Of a stretch of DNA of 47,843 nt, positions 1 to 8,158 are shown in pieces. The translations under genes and the position numbers were made by a program. This DNA is from an uncultured Campylobacteraceae bacterium (GTDB lineage: Bacteria > Campylobacterota > Campylobacteria > Campylobacterales > Arcobacteraceae): assembly GCA_937138295.1 (NCBI GenBank), contig CAKZOX010000020.1, positions 1-47,843 of the forward strand, written 5' to 3'. Position 1 is the first letter of the stretch. Each line of letters begins with the position of its first letter. The notes beneath the pieces were generated by a model that was not told the origin of the DNA, ran no database searches, and saw only the letters and a program-made list of their open reading frames with translations.

Positions 1-570
1 GGACACGCAGCACAAGAAGAACAAAAATTAATGTTAAGATTAGTTAAACCTAAATTCTTCTTACCTGTTCATGGTGAATATAATCACGCATTAAAACATG
101 GAAGAACTGGTGTTGAATGTGGTGTTTTAGAAAGAAACGTACACATCATGAGTGATGGTGAACAAGTTGAAGTTTGTCCTAAATATGTTAAGAAAGTTAA
201 AACAGTTAAAACAGGTAAAGTTTATATTGATAATCAACTTAACCATAAAATTGCTGATGATATTGTTCTTGATAGACAAACAATGGCAAATGAAGGTGTT
301 GTTATGTTAGTGGCACAAATCAATGAGAGTGATAGAACTTTAGCTCAAAAACCTAAAGTTACTTCATTTGGTTTAGTTCCTCAAAGTAAAGATAAATTCT
401 TCTCAAAAGAAATTGAAGATTTATTAGCAATATTCTTATCAAATGCAAAACCAGGTATTTTCAAAAACACTAGAATCTTTGAAGATGAAATTAGAAAAGT
501 TGTTAGAAAACACTGTTTCAGAAAATACAAAAAATATCCAATGATTGTACCTACTGTTTTTGTTCAGTAA
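1..570 (+). CDS. rnj: Ribonuclease J, C-terminal part (5' end outside window)
   Basis: This is the 3' end of an RNase J gene; the frame is open from base 1 (GHAAQEEQKLM), so the first ATG at 31 is internal and not a start. RNase J is a metallo-beta-lactamase/beta-CASP ribonuclease with 5' exo- and endonuclease activity and is the main mRNA-decay enzyme in Campylobacterota, which lack RNase E. Visible here are the GHAxQEE stretch of the beta-CASP region, the PVHGEYNH motif near residues 21-28 of the fragment, and the roughly 140-residue C-terminal domain ending in PTVFVQ. The catalytic HxHxDH motif lies upstream of the window. kdsD follows after 30 bases, and the same neighbour pair is known in Helicobacter pylori, so the two are probably co-transcribed. 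The identification is firm; only the missing N-terminus limits it. Confidence 0.93.
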   Translation, partial: GHAAQEEQKLMLRLVKPKFFLPVHGEYNHALKHGRTGVECGVLERNVHIMSDGEQVEVCPKYVKKVKTVKTGKVYIDNQLNHKIADDIVLDRQTMANEGVVMLVAQINESDRTLAQKPKVTSFGLVPQSKDKFFSKEIEDLLAIFLSNAKPGIFKNTRIFEDEIRKVVRKHCFRKYKKYPMIVPTVFVQ

Positions 571-600
571 TATTTATTAATCTTAACACTAGGAGCCAAT

Positions 601-1563
601 ATGGATTATAAACAAATAGTAAGTGATGTTTTACTTTTAGAAAGTGAAGAATTAAGAAAAGCATCACAGTCAATATCTTTTGATATTGACAAGGCTGTTG
701 AACTTATTTCTAATGCCACAGGTAAACTTATTATCACAGGTGTTGGTAAATCTGGTTTAGTTGGTTCTAAAATTGCTGCAACTTTAGCAAGTACAGGAAC
801 AAGTTCATTTTTTCTTCATCCTACAGAAGCCATGCATGGTGACTTAGGAATGATTAGCAAAGGTGATGTGGTTCTTGGTATTTCTTACAGTGGTGAAAGT
901 GATGAATTAATTCAAATCTTACCTCACTTAAAAAGATTTAATATCCCTTTAATTGCAATGGCAAAAAATTCTAAATCTACTTTAGCATCTTATTCAGATA
1001 TTTTTATTGATATTAGTGTAGAAAAAGAGGCTTGTCCTTTAGATGCAGCGCCAACATCTTCAACTACATTAACTATGGCTATGGGTGATGCTTTAGCAAT
1101 ATGTTTAATGAAAAAAAGAGATTTTAAAAAAGAAGATTTTGCATCTTTTCACCCAGGTGGAAGTTTAGGTAAAAAACTTTTTGTTAAAGTTGATGATTTA
1201 TTAAAAAAAGAAAATCTACCAATTGTTTCACGTGAAACAATTTTAAAAGATGCAATTATTACAATGTCAGAGGGTAGACTTGGAAATGTAATAATTTTAG
1301 ATGATGATAAAAAAATCATTGGTCTTTTAAGTGATGGAGATTTAAGAAGAGCATTAATGGAAGATAACTTTGATATAAACTGTAAAGTAGAAGAAGTTGC
1401 TACATTAAACCCTAAGACAATAAACAATAAAAATCTACTAGCTAGTGATGCATTGAAAGTTATAGAAGACTATAAAATACAATTATTAATAGTAGCAGAT
1501 GATGAAAATAAACTAGTTGGATTATTACATATCCACGATCTAATACAAGCTGGAATAAAATAA
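601..1563 (+). CDS. kdsD: Arabinose-5-phosphate isomerase (KdsD/KpsF)
   Basis: This cytoplasmic enzyme interconverts ribulose-5-phosphate and arabinose-5-phosphate, the first step towards KDO of lipopolysaccharide. The 320-aa length is typical. An N-terminal SIS sugar-isomerase domain (about residues 30-170) carries GVGKSG at 47-52, HPTEAMHGDLG and SYSGESDE. Two CBS repeats follow (about 205-260 and 268-320). AGGAG lies 5 bases before the ATG. The gene sits 30 bases after rnj, and its stop is immediately followed by the next ATG, so rnj-kdsD-pseudouridine synthase-rarA looks like one operon. No feature is missing or unusual. A capsule-specific KpsF paralogue has the same fold, but the housekeeping neighbours favour the LPS enzyme. 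Confidence 0.93.
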   Translation: MDYKQIVSDVLLLESEELRKASQSISFDIDKAVELISNATGKLIITGVGKSGLVGSKIAATLASTGTSSFFLHPTEAMHGDLGMISKGDVVLGISYSGESDELIQILPHLKRFNIPLIAMAKNSKSTLASYSDIFIDISVEKEACPLDAAPTSSTTLTMAMGDALAICLMKKRDFKKEDFASFHPGGSLGKKLFVKVDDLLKKENLPIVSRETILKDAIITMSEGRLGNVIILDDDKKIIGLLSDGDLRRALMEDNFDINCKVEEVATLNPKTINNKNLLASDALKVIEDYKIQLLIVADDENKLVGLLHIHDLIQAGIK

Positions 1564-2370
1564 ATGAAAAAAAGAGATGAAGAAATAGAAGAGTATGAAA
1601 TACAGAGATTAAATAAATTTATATCTCACAATACAAAATACTCAAGAAGAGAAGCTGATAAACTTATTGAAGAAGGAAAAGTAAGAGTTAATAATAAACC
1701 TATTACAAACCTAGCTACAAAAGTTAAAACAACTGATAAAGTAAGTATCAACAACACTATAATTAAATATGAAAAAAATAAAATCATAACTGTAGTTTGC
1801 TACAACAAACCAAAAGGTGAAATTGTATCAAAGGTTGATCCACAAGGTAGAAAGACAATATTTGACTCATTAGGAGCAAAATTTAAGCACTTTATGCCAA
1901 TAGGTAGACTTGACTATGCCTCTGAAGGTTTAATCCTTTTAACAGACTCTGTAGATGTTATGAATAAACTTGCAAACTCTGATTTAGAAAGACTATATAA
2001 AATAAAAGTTGATGGTGAAATATCTCATAAAGTAGAAGAAGCTATGAAAAATGGTTTAGACTTAGAAGATGCAAGAGCCGGTGGACATGAGAAAAGTAAA
2101 ATTGTATCTATGAAATTTGCACCATTTTTAGCCTATGATATTTTAACAAATGGAACAAAATTTTCAAAAATTAAAGTTTCAATTATTGAAGGTAAAAACA
2201 GAGAACTAAGAAGATTCTTTGCTCACTTTGGACTTGAAGTTTTAGATTTAAAGAGACTTGAGTATGGTGGAATTTCATTAAATAATTTACCAACAGGAAA
2301 ATCAAGATATTTAACTAAAGAAGAATATAGAGATTTAAGACACTATATAAATCAAAAAGATAATGACTGA
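1564..2370 (+). CDS. rluB: RluB/RsuA-family pseudouridine synthase
   Basis: This enzyme isomerises a uridine in ribosomal RNA to pseudouridine, probably 23S rRNA in the RluB manner. An S4 RNA-binding domain occupies about residues 14-60 (RLNKFISHN, YSRREADKLI). The catalytic domain carries the family signature GRLDYASEGLILL with the catalytic Asp at residue 117, plus NRELRRFFAHFG near the end. The length of 268 aa fits RluB. The ATG directly abuts the kdsD stop (TAAATG), so translation is probably coupled, and the 3' end overlaps rarA by 8 bases. Whether the target is 23S (RluB) or 16S rRNA (RsuA) cannot be settled from sequence alone; the long S4-containing form makes RluB the better guess. 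Confidence 0.85.
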   Translation: MKKRDEEIEEYEIQRLNKFISHNTKYSRREADKLIEEGKVRVNNKPITNLATKVKTTDKVSINNTIIKYEKNKIITVVCYNKPKGEIVSKVDPQGRKTIFDSLGAKFKHFMPIGRLDYASEGLILLTDSVDVMNKLANSDLERLYKIKVDGEISHKVEEAMKNGLDLEDARAGGHEKSKIVSMKFAPFLAYDILTNGTKFSKIKVSIIEGKNRELRRFFAHFGLEVLDLKRLEYGGISLNNLPTGKSRYLTKEEYRDLRHYINQKDND

Positions 2371-3547
2371 TTTATCAAATAAATATAGACCAAAGAATTT
2401 AGAACAATTCATTGGTCAATCCCACATAATATCAAAAGAAAAATCACTCTACAAACTAATCAAAAAAAAAGAAATACCTCACCTGTTTTTTTATGGTAAA
2501 CCAGGAACTGGAAAAACTACACTAGCTAAAATCATAGCTAAAGAAATTGACTCAGATTATTACTATTTTAATGCAACTTCTATAAAAGTAGAAGAACTAA
2601 GAAAAGTATTTGATAGATATAAAAATGCACTTATTAAACCTACAATATTTATTGATGAAGTACATAGACTATCAAAAAATCAGCAAGAAGTTCTACTGCC
2701 TATAATGGAAAATTATGATGCTATTATAATTGGAGCGAGTACAGAAAATCCATTTTTTACTTTAACTAATGCTATTAGATCAAGAAGTTTTTTATATAAA
2801 TTCGAGTCATTTACAAATAAAGATTTACATCAAATACTTGATGTAGTTTTAAAAGATGAAGATATAAATATAGAAGATAAAGCTTTAGATTACTTAGTAA
2901 ATAGTAGTGCTGGTGATGCAAGGGCGATGTTAACTTTATTAAATTTTGCAATAAAAATAGATAAAGATATTAATATTAAAATATTAAAAGAACTTAGAAA
3001 TGAAGCTATAGTAGATGGAGTTTCATCAAGTGATACACACTATGATATTGCTAGTGCAATGATTAAATCATTAAGGGGTAGTGATATAAATGCAGCTTTA
3101 TATTATCTTGCAAGATTAATTGTAGGTGGAGAAAATGTAGATTTTATTACAAGAAGGTTAGTAATATTTGCAAGTGAAGATATAGGAAATGCAAATCCAA
3201 ATGCACTAACTATTGCAACAAATACAATGATAGCTTGTAAAACTATAGGATATCCAGAAAGTAGAATAATACTATCTCAATGTGTAATTTATCTAGCATC
3301 TTGTCCTAAATCAAACAGTTCATATAAAGCAATTAATAAAGTAATAAATGAAATAAAAGATGGTAATATAATGAATATACCATCTCATATAGATTCACTT
3401 CATAAAGGGTATTTATATCCACATGATTTTGGTGGATATGTCAAACAAGAATATTTAGAAAATAAATTAGACATTTATGAAACAAATAAAATTGCATTTG
3501 AAAAAACTTTAGATGAATGGGTAAAGAAAATAAAGGGAGAAATATAA
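2363..3547 (+). CDS. rarA: Replication-associated recombination protein A (AAA+ ATPase, RarA/MgsA)
   Basis: This is a clamp-loader-like AAA+ ATPase that acts at stalled replication forks and single-stranded DNA ends. Walker A is GKPGTGKT at residues 45-52 and Walker B is FIDEVHR with Asp98-Glu99. A sensor region (GASTENPFF), the arginine-bearing IRSRSF motif, and the C-terminal MgsA tetramerisation half (RRLVIFASEDIGNANP, YPESRIILSQ, YLYPHDFGGYV) complete the family pattern. The length of 394 aa is normal. The start overlaps the preceding gene by 8 bases and has no strong Shine-Dalgarno, which suggests translational coupling. hemJ follows after 2 bases. Confidence 0.93.
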   Translation: MTDLSNKYRPKNLEQFIGQSHIISKEKSLYKLIKKKEIPHLFFYGKPGTGKTTLAKIIAKEIDSDYYYFNATSIKVEELRKVFDRYKNALIKPTIFIDEVHRLSKNQQEVLLPIMENYDAIIIGASTENPFFTLTNAIRSRSFLYKFESFTNKDLHQILDVVLKDEDINIEDKALDYLVNSSAGDARAMLTLLNFAIKIDKDINIKILKELRNEAIVDGVSSSDTHYDIASAMIKSLRGSDINAALYYLARLIVGGENVDFITRRLVIFASEDIGNANPNALTIATNTMIACKTIGYPESRIILSQCVIYLASCPKSNSSYKAINKVINEIKDGNIMNIPSHIDSLHKGYLYPHDFGGYVKQEYLENKLDIYETNKIAFEKTLDEWVKKIKGEI

Positions 3548-3549
3548 TA

Positions 3550-4074
3550 ATGGAATATTACACATGGATACTAACATTTCATGTAGTGTCAGTTTTATCT
3601 TGGATGGCAATGCTTTTTTATCTACCAAGATTATATGTATATCATGTAGAAAACTCTGAAAAAAAAGAGTTTATAGAAGTAGTTAAAATTCAAGAGTATA
3701 AGATATATAAATATATTGGTATGCCAGCTATGTGGGCAACGATAATTAGTGGAGCTATAATGATATCACTAAATTCTGCTTTAATCACAGAACCAAGTGT
3801 AAATTATTGGATGCATGCAAAACTTACAGTTTTAATATTTTTAATAGCGTATTCATTTTCTTTAGAATATTACAGAAAGCAACTATCAAATGATACTTGT
3901 AAAAGAAGTGGAAAATTCTTTAGAATGTATAATGAAGTTCCAACAATATTAGCAATATTAATAGTAACATTTGTTATAGTAAAAGAAGTTTCTATCATAT
4001 TTATATTATTGATGTTAGCTTTATTTGCTTTCATTTCGTATATGATATTTAAACCTAAGAAAAATAAACAATAA
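3550..4074 (+). CDS. hemJ: Protoporphyrinogen IX oxidase HemJ (UPF0093)
   Basis: HemJ is a membrane protein that oxidises protoporphyrinogen IX to protoporphyrin IX in haem synthesis, used where HemY and HemG are absent. The ATG at 3550 is chosen over one 11 codons upstream because AAAGGGAGA ends 9 bases before it and the upstream ATG lies inside rarA. The 174-aa protein shows family hallmarks: His11 in TFHVVSVLSWMA, FYLPRLYVYH, a conserved H-A-K at 89-91 (MHAKLTV) and FFRMYNEVPT. There are four family membrane helices. An additional C-terminal hydrophobic stretch ending in KPKKNKQ makes it longer than the usual 140-150 residues. PhoH follows 9 bases downstream. Confidence 0.88.
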   Translation: MEYYTWILTFHVVSVLSWMAMLFYLPRLYVYHVENSEKKEFIEVVKIQEYKIYKYIGMPAMWATIISGAIMISLNSALITEPSVNYWMHAKLTVLIFLIAYSFSLEYYRKQLSNDTCKRSGKFFRMYNEVPTILAILIVTFVIVKEVSIIFILLMLALFAFISYMIFKPKKNKQ

Positions 4075-4083
4075 AGAGAAGTA

Positions 4084-5484
4084 ATGGATTTTGAAAAATA
4101 CTACGTACTTGATACAAATATTATCTTAGAAGATGCTACTAATATTTTTAAACTTAGTGACAATGGAAAGAATTTAATTGTATTACCAGAAACAGTTTTA
4201 GATGAAATAGATAGTAAAAAAAGTGGATTTGATGAAATAAATTTTCAAGCTAGACAATTTGCAAGAACACTTGAAAACTCTGAAATTTTAGAAACTAAAA
4301 ATATAGATAATCATAGTTTTGTAAGGGTAAAGATAGTATCAGAATCAACAACTTATATTGATATAGTATCAGCTAAAAACTATCATATGAATGAAAAAAA
4401 CATTTCTTTAAATATATTGAATGATAGAAAAATACTTCAAATTACTGAATTTCTAAATGATTACTACAATAAAAATGTAGAGTTTATTTCATTAGATATT
4501 ATGGCAAGAACAAGAGCAATATCTATGAATATTAAAACAAGTTCATTAAGTGGTTCAAAAAATGAAGACTTAAACTTTGAGTTTGTAAAAAATATAGAAA
4601 TAAAATTTGAAGATTTAGAAACAATTGATAACTCACTAATCACAGATTTTGATGAAGAATATAAACCTAATAACTACAGTTATTGTTTTAAAGTTAAATC
4701 TTCAGATCAAGTATTATTAGCAACAATAGAAAATAAAAGAATTCAAGTATTAGATGAAGATGAAATAAGAAATCAAATAATTACACCATTGAATAAAGAG
4801 CAACTATTCTTTTCAAATGCAATTATAAAATATTTTTATAGTGTTTTAATAGTTGAAGCAAAAGCAGGTTCAGGTAAAACTCTATTAGCATTAAGTGGAG
4901 CATTAAAATTAGTTAGACAAAAAAAATTCCAAAGAATCATATATATTAGGAACTCAATTGAATCATTAGATAAAGGTGAAGATGTTGGATATTTACCAGG
5001 ATTTGAAGAGAAATTTAAAATTTACAATCACCCTTTAATGGATAGTTTAGAATATATAGTAAGAAGTGAAGACAAAAAGAAAAGTAAGAAAAATAAAGAA
5101 AACTATACTGAACTTGATGATCAAGAAGTAAAGTCTAGAGTTGAAAACTTGATTGCTAATTACTCTATAGAAACAATGTGGGTTGGAGAAATGAGAGGAA
5201 GAACTTTATCAAATTCCTTTATCATAATTGATGAAGCTCAAAACATGTCAAATAAAACTATGCAGATGGTTTTATCAAGAATTGATAATACATGTAAAGT
5301 TGTAATATTAGGTTCAAATAAACAAATTGATAACTTCTATGTAAACAAATATACAAATGCATTAACAACATTATTAAAATCAACAAATCAAGAAAGTAAT
5401 TTAGTTAATACTTTTGCAATAAAACTTGAAAAAGTTCTAAGAGGTCCTATTACAGAATGGGCTGAATCTATATTTAACAAATAA
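4084..5484 (+). CDS. PIN-domain/PhoH-family ATPase (PhoH2/YlaK type)
   Basis: This is a two-domain protein of 466 aa. An N-terminal PIN nuclease-like domain (about residues 5-150) has the acidic start YVLDTN with Asp10 and further acidic residues (LPETVLDEID). The PhoH ATPase domain (about 230-460) has Walker A AGSGKT ending at residue 266 and Walker B IIIDEAQ with Asp383-Glu384. PhoH2 proteins of this build have been described as RNA helicase/RNases in mycobacteria; the function here is inferred from that. About 20 lysine-rich residues (KKKSKKNKEN region) form a charged insertion in the ATPase domain. Its ATG lies 9 bases after hemJ with a modest AGAG ribosome site. No PhoAT-type partner lies directly upstream; the nearest antitoxin-like gene is at 6457. 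Confidence 0.88.
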   Translation: MDFEKYYVLDTNIILEDATNIFKLSDNGKNLIVLPETVLDEIDSKKSGFDEINFQARQFARTLENSEILETKNIDNHSFVRVKIVSESTTYIDIVSAKNYHMNEKNISLNILNDRKILQITEFLNDYYNKNVEFISLDIMARTRAISMNIKTSSLSGSKNEDLNFEFVKNIEIKFEDLETIDNSLITDFDEEYKPNNYSYCFKVKSSDQVLLATIENKRIQVLDEDEIRNQIITPLNKEQLFFSNAIIKYFYSVLIVEAKAGSGKTLLALSGALKLVRQKKFQRIIYIRNSIESLDKGEDVGYLPGFEEKFKIYNHPLMDSLEYIVRSEDKKKSKKNKENYTELDDQEVKSRVENLIANYSIETMWVGEMRGRTLSNSFIIIDEAQNMSNKTMQMVLSRIDNTCKVVILGSNKQIDNFYVNKYTNALTTLLKSTNQESNLVNTFAIKLEKVLRGPITEWAESIFNK

Positions 5485-5493
5485 AGGCTAAAT

Positions 5494-6423
5494 ATGAAAA
5501 TAGTAGTACTTGATAAATCAACTTTAGGTAAAGATGTTGATTTAAAACCAATTGAAGATATAGCAGAGTTAATATGCTTTGAATTAGTAGAAACAGAAGA
5601 AGAGATTATAAAAGCAATTGATGATGCAGAAATCATAATTACAAATAAAGTTGTAATCACTAAATCAATAATGGAAAAAACTAATTTAAAATTAATCTGT
5701 ATAAGTGCAACTGGTATGAATAATGTAGATTTAAAAGCAGCAGAAGAATTAGGAATAAGTGTAAAAAATGTAGCTGACTATTCAACTAATTCTGTAGCAC
5801 AAGTAACATTTTCTTATGTATTTAAATTTATACAAAATTTAGATTACTACAATAATTATACAAAAGACAAAAAATGGATTGACTCAAAAATATTTACAAA
5901 TTTAGATGCACCTTTTTTTGAATTAAATGGAAAAAAATGGGGAATAATAGGATTAGGTAATATTGGAAGTAAAGTAGCTACTATAGCTGCTAGTTTTGGG
6001 TGTAATGTATCTTATTATTCAACAAGTGGTAAAAACCATAATACAACTTACGAAAGAAAAGAATTAAATAAACTACTACAAGAAAGTGATATAATTTCTA
6101 TTCATTGTGCACTAAATGATTCAACAAAAAATTTGTTAAATAAAACAAACTTGAATATGTTAAAAGATAATGCAATACTAATTAATGTAGGTAGAGGTGG
6201 AATCATAAATGAAACAGATTTAGTTGAATCATTTAACAACTCTAAATACAAATGTGCATTAGATACAATTGAATTTGAACCAATGAGAAAAGACTCTCCT
6301 ATAACTAAATTATTAGGTAATGATAGATTTATATGTACACCTCACATAGCATGGTCTTCTATTGAGTCAAGAAACTTACTTATACAAAAAGTCGCAAATA
6401 ATATAAAAGAATTTATGATATAA
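5494..6423 (+). CDS. D-2-hydroxyacid dehydrogenase (glycerate dehydrogenase-like)
   Basis: This is an NAD(P)-dependent oxidoreductase of the D-isomer 2-hydroxyacid dehydrogenase family, 309 aa. The Rossmann motif GLGNIG sits near residue 150. The catalytic elements are the Arg in NVGRGGIINE, a Glu in DTIEFEP, and the His of CTPHIAWSS. The variant with an A-W-S-S tail is typical of glycerate/hydroxypyruvate reductases (HprA-like), so glycerate or glyoxylate metabolism is the likeliest role; a D-lactate dehydrogenase is less likely. AAGG lies 6 bases before the ATG, and the gene follows PhoH by 9 bases. The 3' end runs into an inverted repeat that overlaps the promoter of the next gene. Confidence 0.85.
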   Translation: MKIVVLDKSTLGKDVDLKPIEDIAELICFELVETEEEIIKAIDDAEIIITNKVVITKSIMEKTNLKLICISATGMNNVDLKAAEELGISVKNVADYSTNSVAQVTFSYVFKFIQNLDYYNNYTKDKKWIDSKIFTNLDAPFFELNGKKWGIIGLGNIGSKVATIAASFGCNVSYYSTSGKNHNTTYERKELNKLLQESDIISIHCALNDSTKNLLNKTNLNMLKDNAILINVGRGGIINETDLVESFNNSKYKCALDTIEFEPMRKDSPITKLLGNDRFICTPHIAWSSIESRNLLIQKVANNIKEFMI

Positions 6424-6457
6424 TTTACAAACTATAATACATATTGGAGTTTGTAAA
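6424..6457 (+). promoter_or_regulatory. Inverted repeat flanking TATAAT, upstream of the Phd-like gene
   Basis: Arms TTTACAAACT (6424-6433) and AGTTTGTAAA (6448-6457) are a perfect 10-bp inverted repeat with 14 bases between them. A consensus -10 hexamer TATAAT (6433-6438) starts at the end of the left arm. The right arm contains part of the Shine-Dalgarno (GGAG at 6446-6449) and the A of the ATG. As DNA this is a plausible operator for autoregulation by an antitoxin-like protein. As RNA, a read-through transcript from the upstream gene would fold and mask the start, whereas RNA from the local promoter would lack the left arm. Confidence 0.6.
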
Positions 6458-6912
6458 TGAATCACTTACAATATACATCAAAAGAAATGTACTCTTCAAC
6501 GGACTTAATAAGAAAAAGTAAGAGTATATTTGACAAATTAAACAACAAAGAAATAGAAAAAGCAGTTATATTAAGAGATGGTAAACCTTCTTTTATGCTG
6601 TTAGATTTTGAAACATATGAAAATATCATGATTGAATATGTAAAATTAAAAGAAGCATCTAATTCTAAATCTACAAAGAAAATACCAATTCAAGAAAATA
6701 CTCATGAACAAAATAGTGACAAAAGTAAAGAAGAAAATAGTATAGAGGCTAAAATTGAGCCAATAGAAGCATCTAATAGCTCAAATGAGGAATTAAATGA
6801 AGCAGAAGTTCAAAAAGCCTTAGAAGAGATAGAAAAGCTTAATTTCAACTCTATAGATAATAATAAAATTGAAACTAAAAAAGAACAGCCTTTAAAAGAT
6901 TTCTGGGAGTAG
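6457..6912 (+). CDS. Phd/YefM-like antitoxin-domain protein with long acidic tail, solitary
   Basis: The first 65 residues match the Phd/YefM antitoxin pattern: YSSTDLIRKSKSIFDKL, then a beta strand EKAVILRDGKPSFMLLDFETYE. Proteins of this fold bind operator DNA with the N-terminal part and neutralise a toxin with the C-terminal part. Here the C-terminal part (about residues 70-151) is a long, low-complexity, Glu/Ser/Asn-rich segment that ends in PLKDFWE. That differs from the short helical tail of a classic antitoxin, and the total of 151 aa is long for the family. No toxin gene follows: the next gene is convergent. Its own promoter and operator-like repeat precede it. It may be a solitary regulator or an adaptor; the toxin-antitoxin role is unproven. 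Confidence 0.72.
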   Translation: MNHLQYTSKEMYSSTDLIRKSKSIFDKLNNKEIEKAVILRDGKPSFMLLDFETYENIMIEYVKLKEASNSKSTKKIPIQENTHEQNSDKSKEENSIEAKIEPIEASNSSNEELNEAEVQKALEEIEKLNFNSIDNNKIETKKEQPLKDFWE

Positions 6913-6925
6913 CATAAGCTACTTC
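6906..6925. terminator. Bidirectional hairpin between convergent genes
   Basis: AGTAGC (6908-6913), loop ATAA, GCTACT (6918-6923) form a 6-bp stem extended by weaker pairs, followed by CTTCTT. It contains the stop codon of the Phd-like gene and abuts the stop of the convergent kinase gene. It is a short but well placed terminator for both. Confidence 0.5.
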
Positions 6926-8158
6926 TTAATCCATATCAATAATAAAACTATTCATACCATCTTTATATTCATATCTAAATACAAATCCATGTATATCAAC
7001 TACTGTCTTAACAATATATAATCCTAGACCAAAACCATCTTTTCTTTTTTCTTCTTGAGTAAAGGCATCTGTGTAATAATCTAAATCTTGACTAAGTTTT
7101 TCACCATAAGAAGAAACAACAATTTGTTTTCTTGAAGCTTTAATATAAGCTTTTTTGTCAGGAGAAAATTTAACTGCATTATCAATAAGGTTTTTTATGA
7201 CAATAGTAAACATTGAAATATCAACATTTAAATTGAAATTAACATTATTTGTCTCGATAGAATTAACGTCAAGCATTGTTAAGTCAACTGTTTTATTATA
7301 TAAATCCATATAAGTGATATTTTCTTTTAGCATATTATAGTTTTTCGAAGTTAACTTTTCTACTGTTGATAGCTCTTTGATAATATCATCCATTCTTCTA
7401 AAAGACTTTTGAAGTGTGTCTCTTTTTTTATCATCATTTATTGTTTCAGCTATAAACATCGCTTTTGTAATAGGAGTTTTAAGTTCATGCATCATATTTC
7501 TCATAAACAAATCTTTTGACTTGGCTTGATTTTCTATGATATTTAAAGCAACTTGAAAACTCTTAGCAATAGTACCTATTTCATCATCACCATAAATTTG
7601 CTCAATTTTTATATTTCTATTACCCTTAGAAAATTCTATAATTTGATTATTTAAACTTTTTAAGGGAATTAATTTTTTCTTAACAGTAATAAATAAAAAA
7701 ACTAAAACAAAAAAAGATAAAGAAAAACCAAAAATTATATAAGTAACATTATGATCAGGTTTAGCAATATCTTTTAACATCAAGTTATAACCAAATTGTT
7801 GAACATAGATATAAAACTCTTCATTAAACTTATAAACCCTATACATTCCTTGAGAATTTCTTGTAATAATCAATTCTTGAGCATTATTGATAATATTTAG
7901 CTTCATATCCCTTTCAATTACTGGTTGAACTTGATACTTTCTAAAAAGCTTTATTAAAACATCAGTATCTGGTAAATTTTGAAATGTACTTAAAAAATTT
8001 TCAGCGATAAGTTCATACTTATCTTGCATATTTAATTCATGTTTTTGTTTGTCGTAGTTTACAAAAAGTGTAAATGTAATTAGAATTGAGATAAATCCCA
8101 ATGCAAAAATTACATTTATAAAAGTAGATATAGAGATATTTTTTAAAATATTTGTCAT
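6926..8158 (-). CDS. cprS: Sensor histidine kinase CprS-like
   Basis: This is a membrane histidine kinase of 410 aa. Transmembrane helix 1 is at about residues 13-33, a periplasmic sensor at 34-137, helix 2 at 139-160, a HAMP-like linker to about 215, and HisKA follows with phospho-acceptor His224 (MMHELKTPI). The HATPase_c domain has NLIDNAVKFSP and GFGLGLYIV. It overlaps the regulator gene by ATGA, so the two are translationally coupled. The order htrA, response regulator, kinase matches cprRS next to htrA in Campylobacter jejuni, where the system controls biofilm and envelope traits. The assignment rests on family resemblance plus this gene order. The signal sensed is unknown. Confidence 0.82.
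   Translation of the reverse strand: MTNILKNISISTFINVIFALGFISILITFTLFVNYDKQKHELNMQDKYELIAENFLSTFQNLPDTDVLIKLFRKYQVQPVIERDMKLNIINNAQELIITRNSQGMYRVYKFNEEFYIYVQQFGYNLMLKDIAKPDHNVTYIIFGFSLSFFVLVFLFITVKKKLIPLKSLNNQIIEFSKGNRNIKIEQIYGDDEIGTIAKSFQVALNIIENQAKSKDLFMRNMMHELKTPITKAMFIAETINDDKKRDTLQKSFRRMDDIIKELSTVEKLTSKNYNMLKENITYMDLYNKTVDLTMLDVNSIETNNVNFNLNVDISMFTIVIKNLIDNAVKFSPDKKAYIKASRKQIVVSSYGEKLSQDLDYYTDAFTQEEKRKDGFGLGLYIVKTVVDIHGFVFRYEYKDGMNSFIIDMD

Noticed and set aside
3517-3549. Upstream ATG for HemJ
   Set aside because: It lies in rarA and adds eleven residues unlike the family; the ATG at 3550 has a strong ribosome site.
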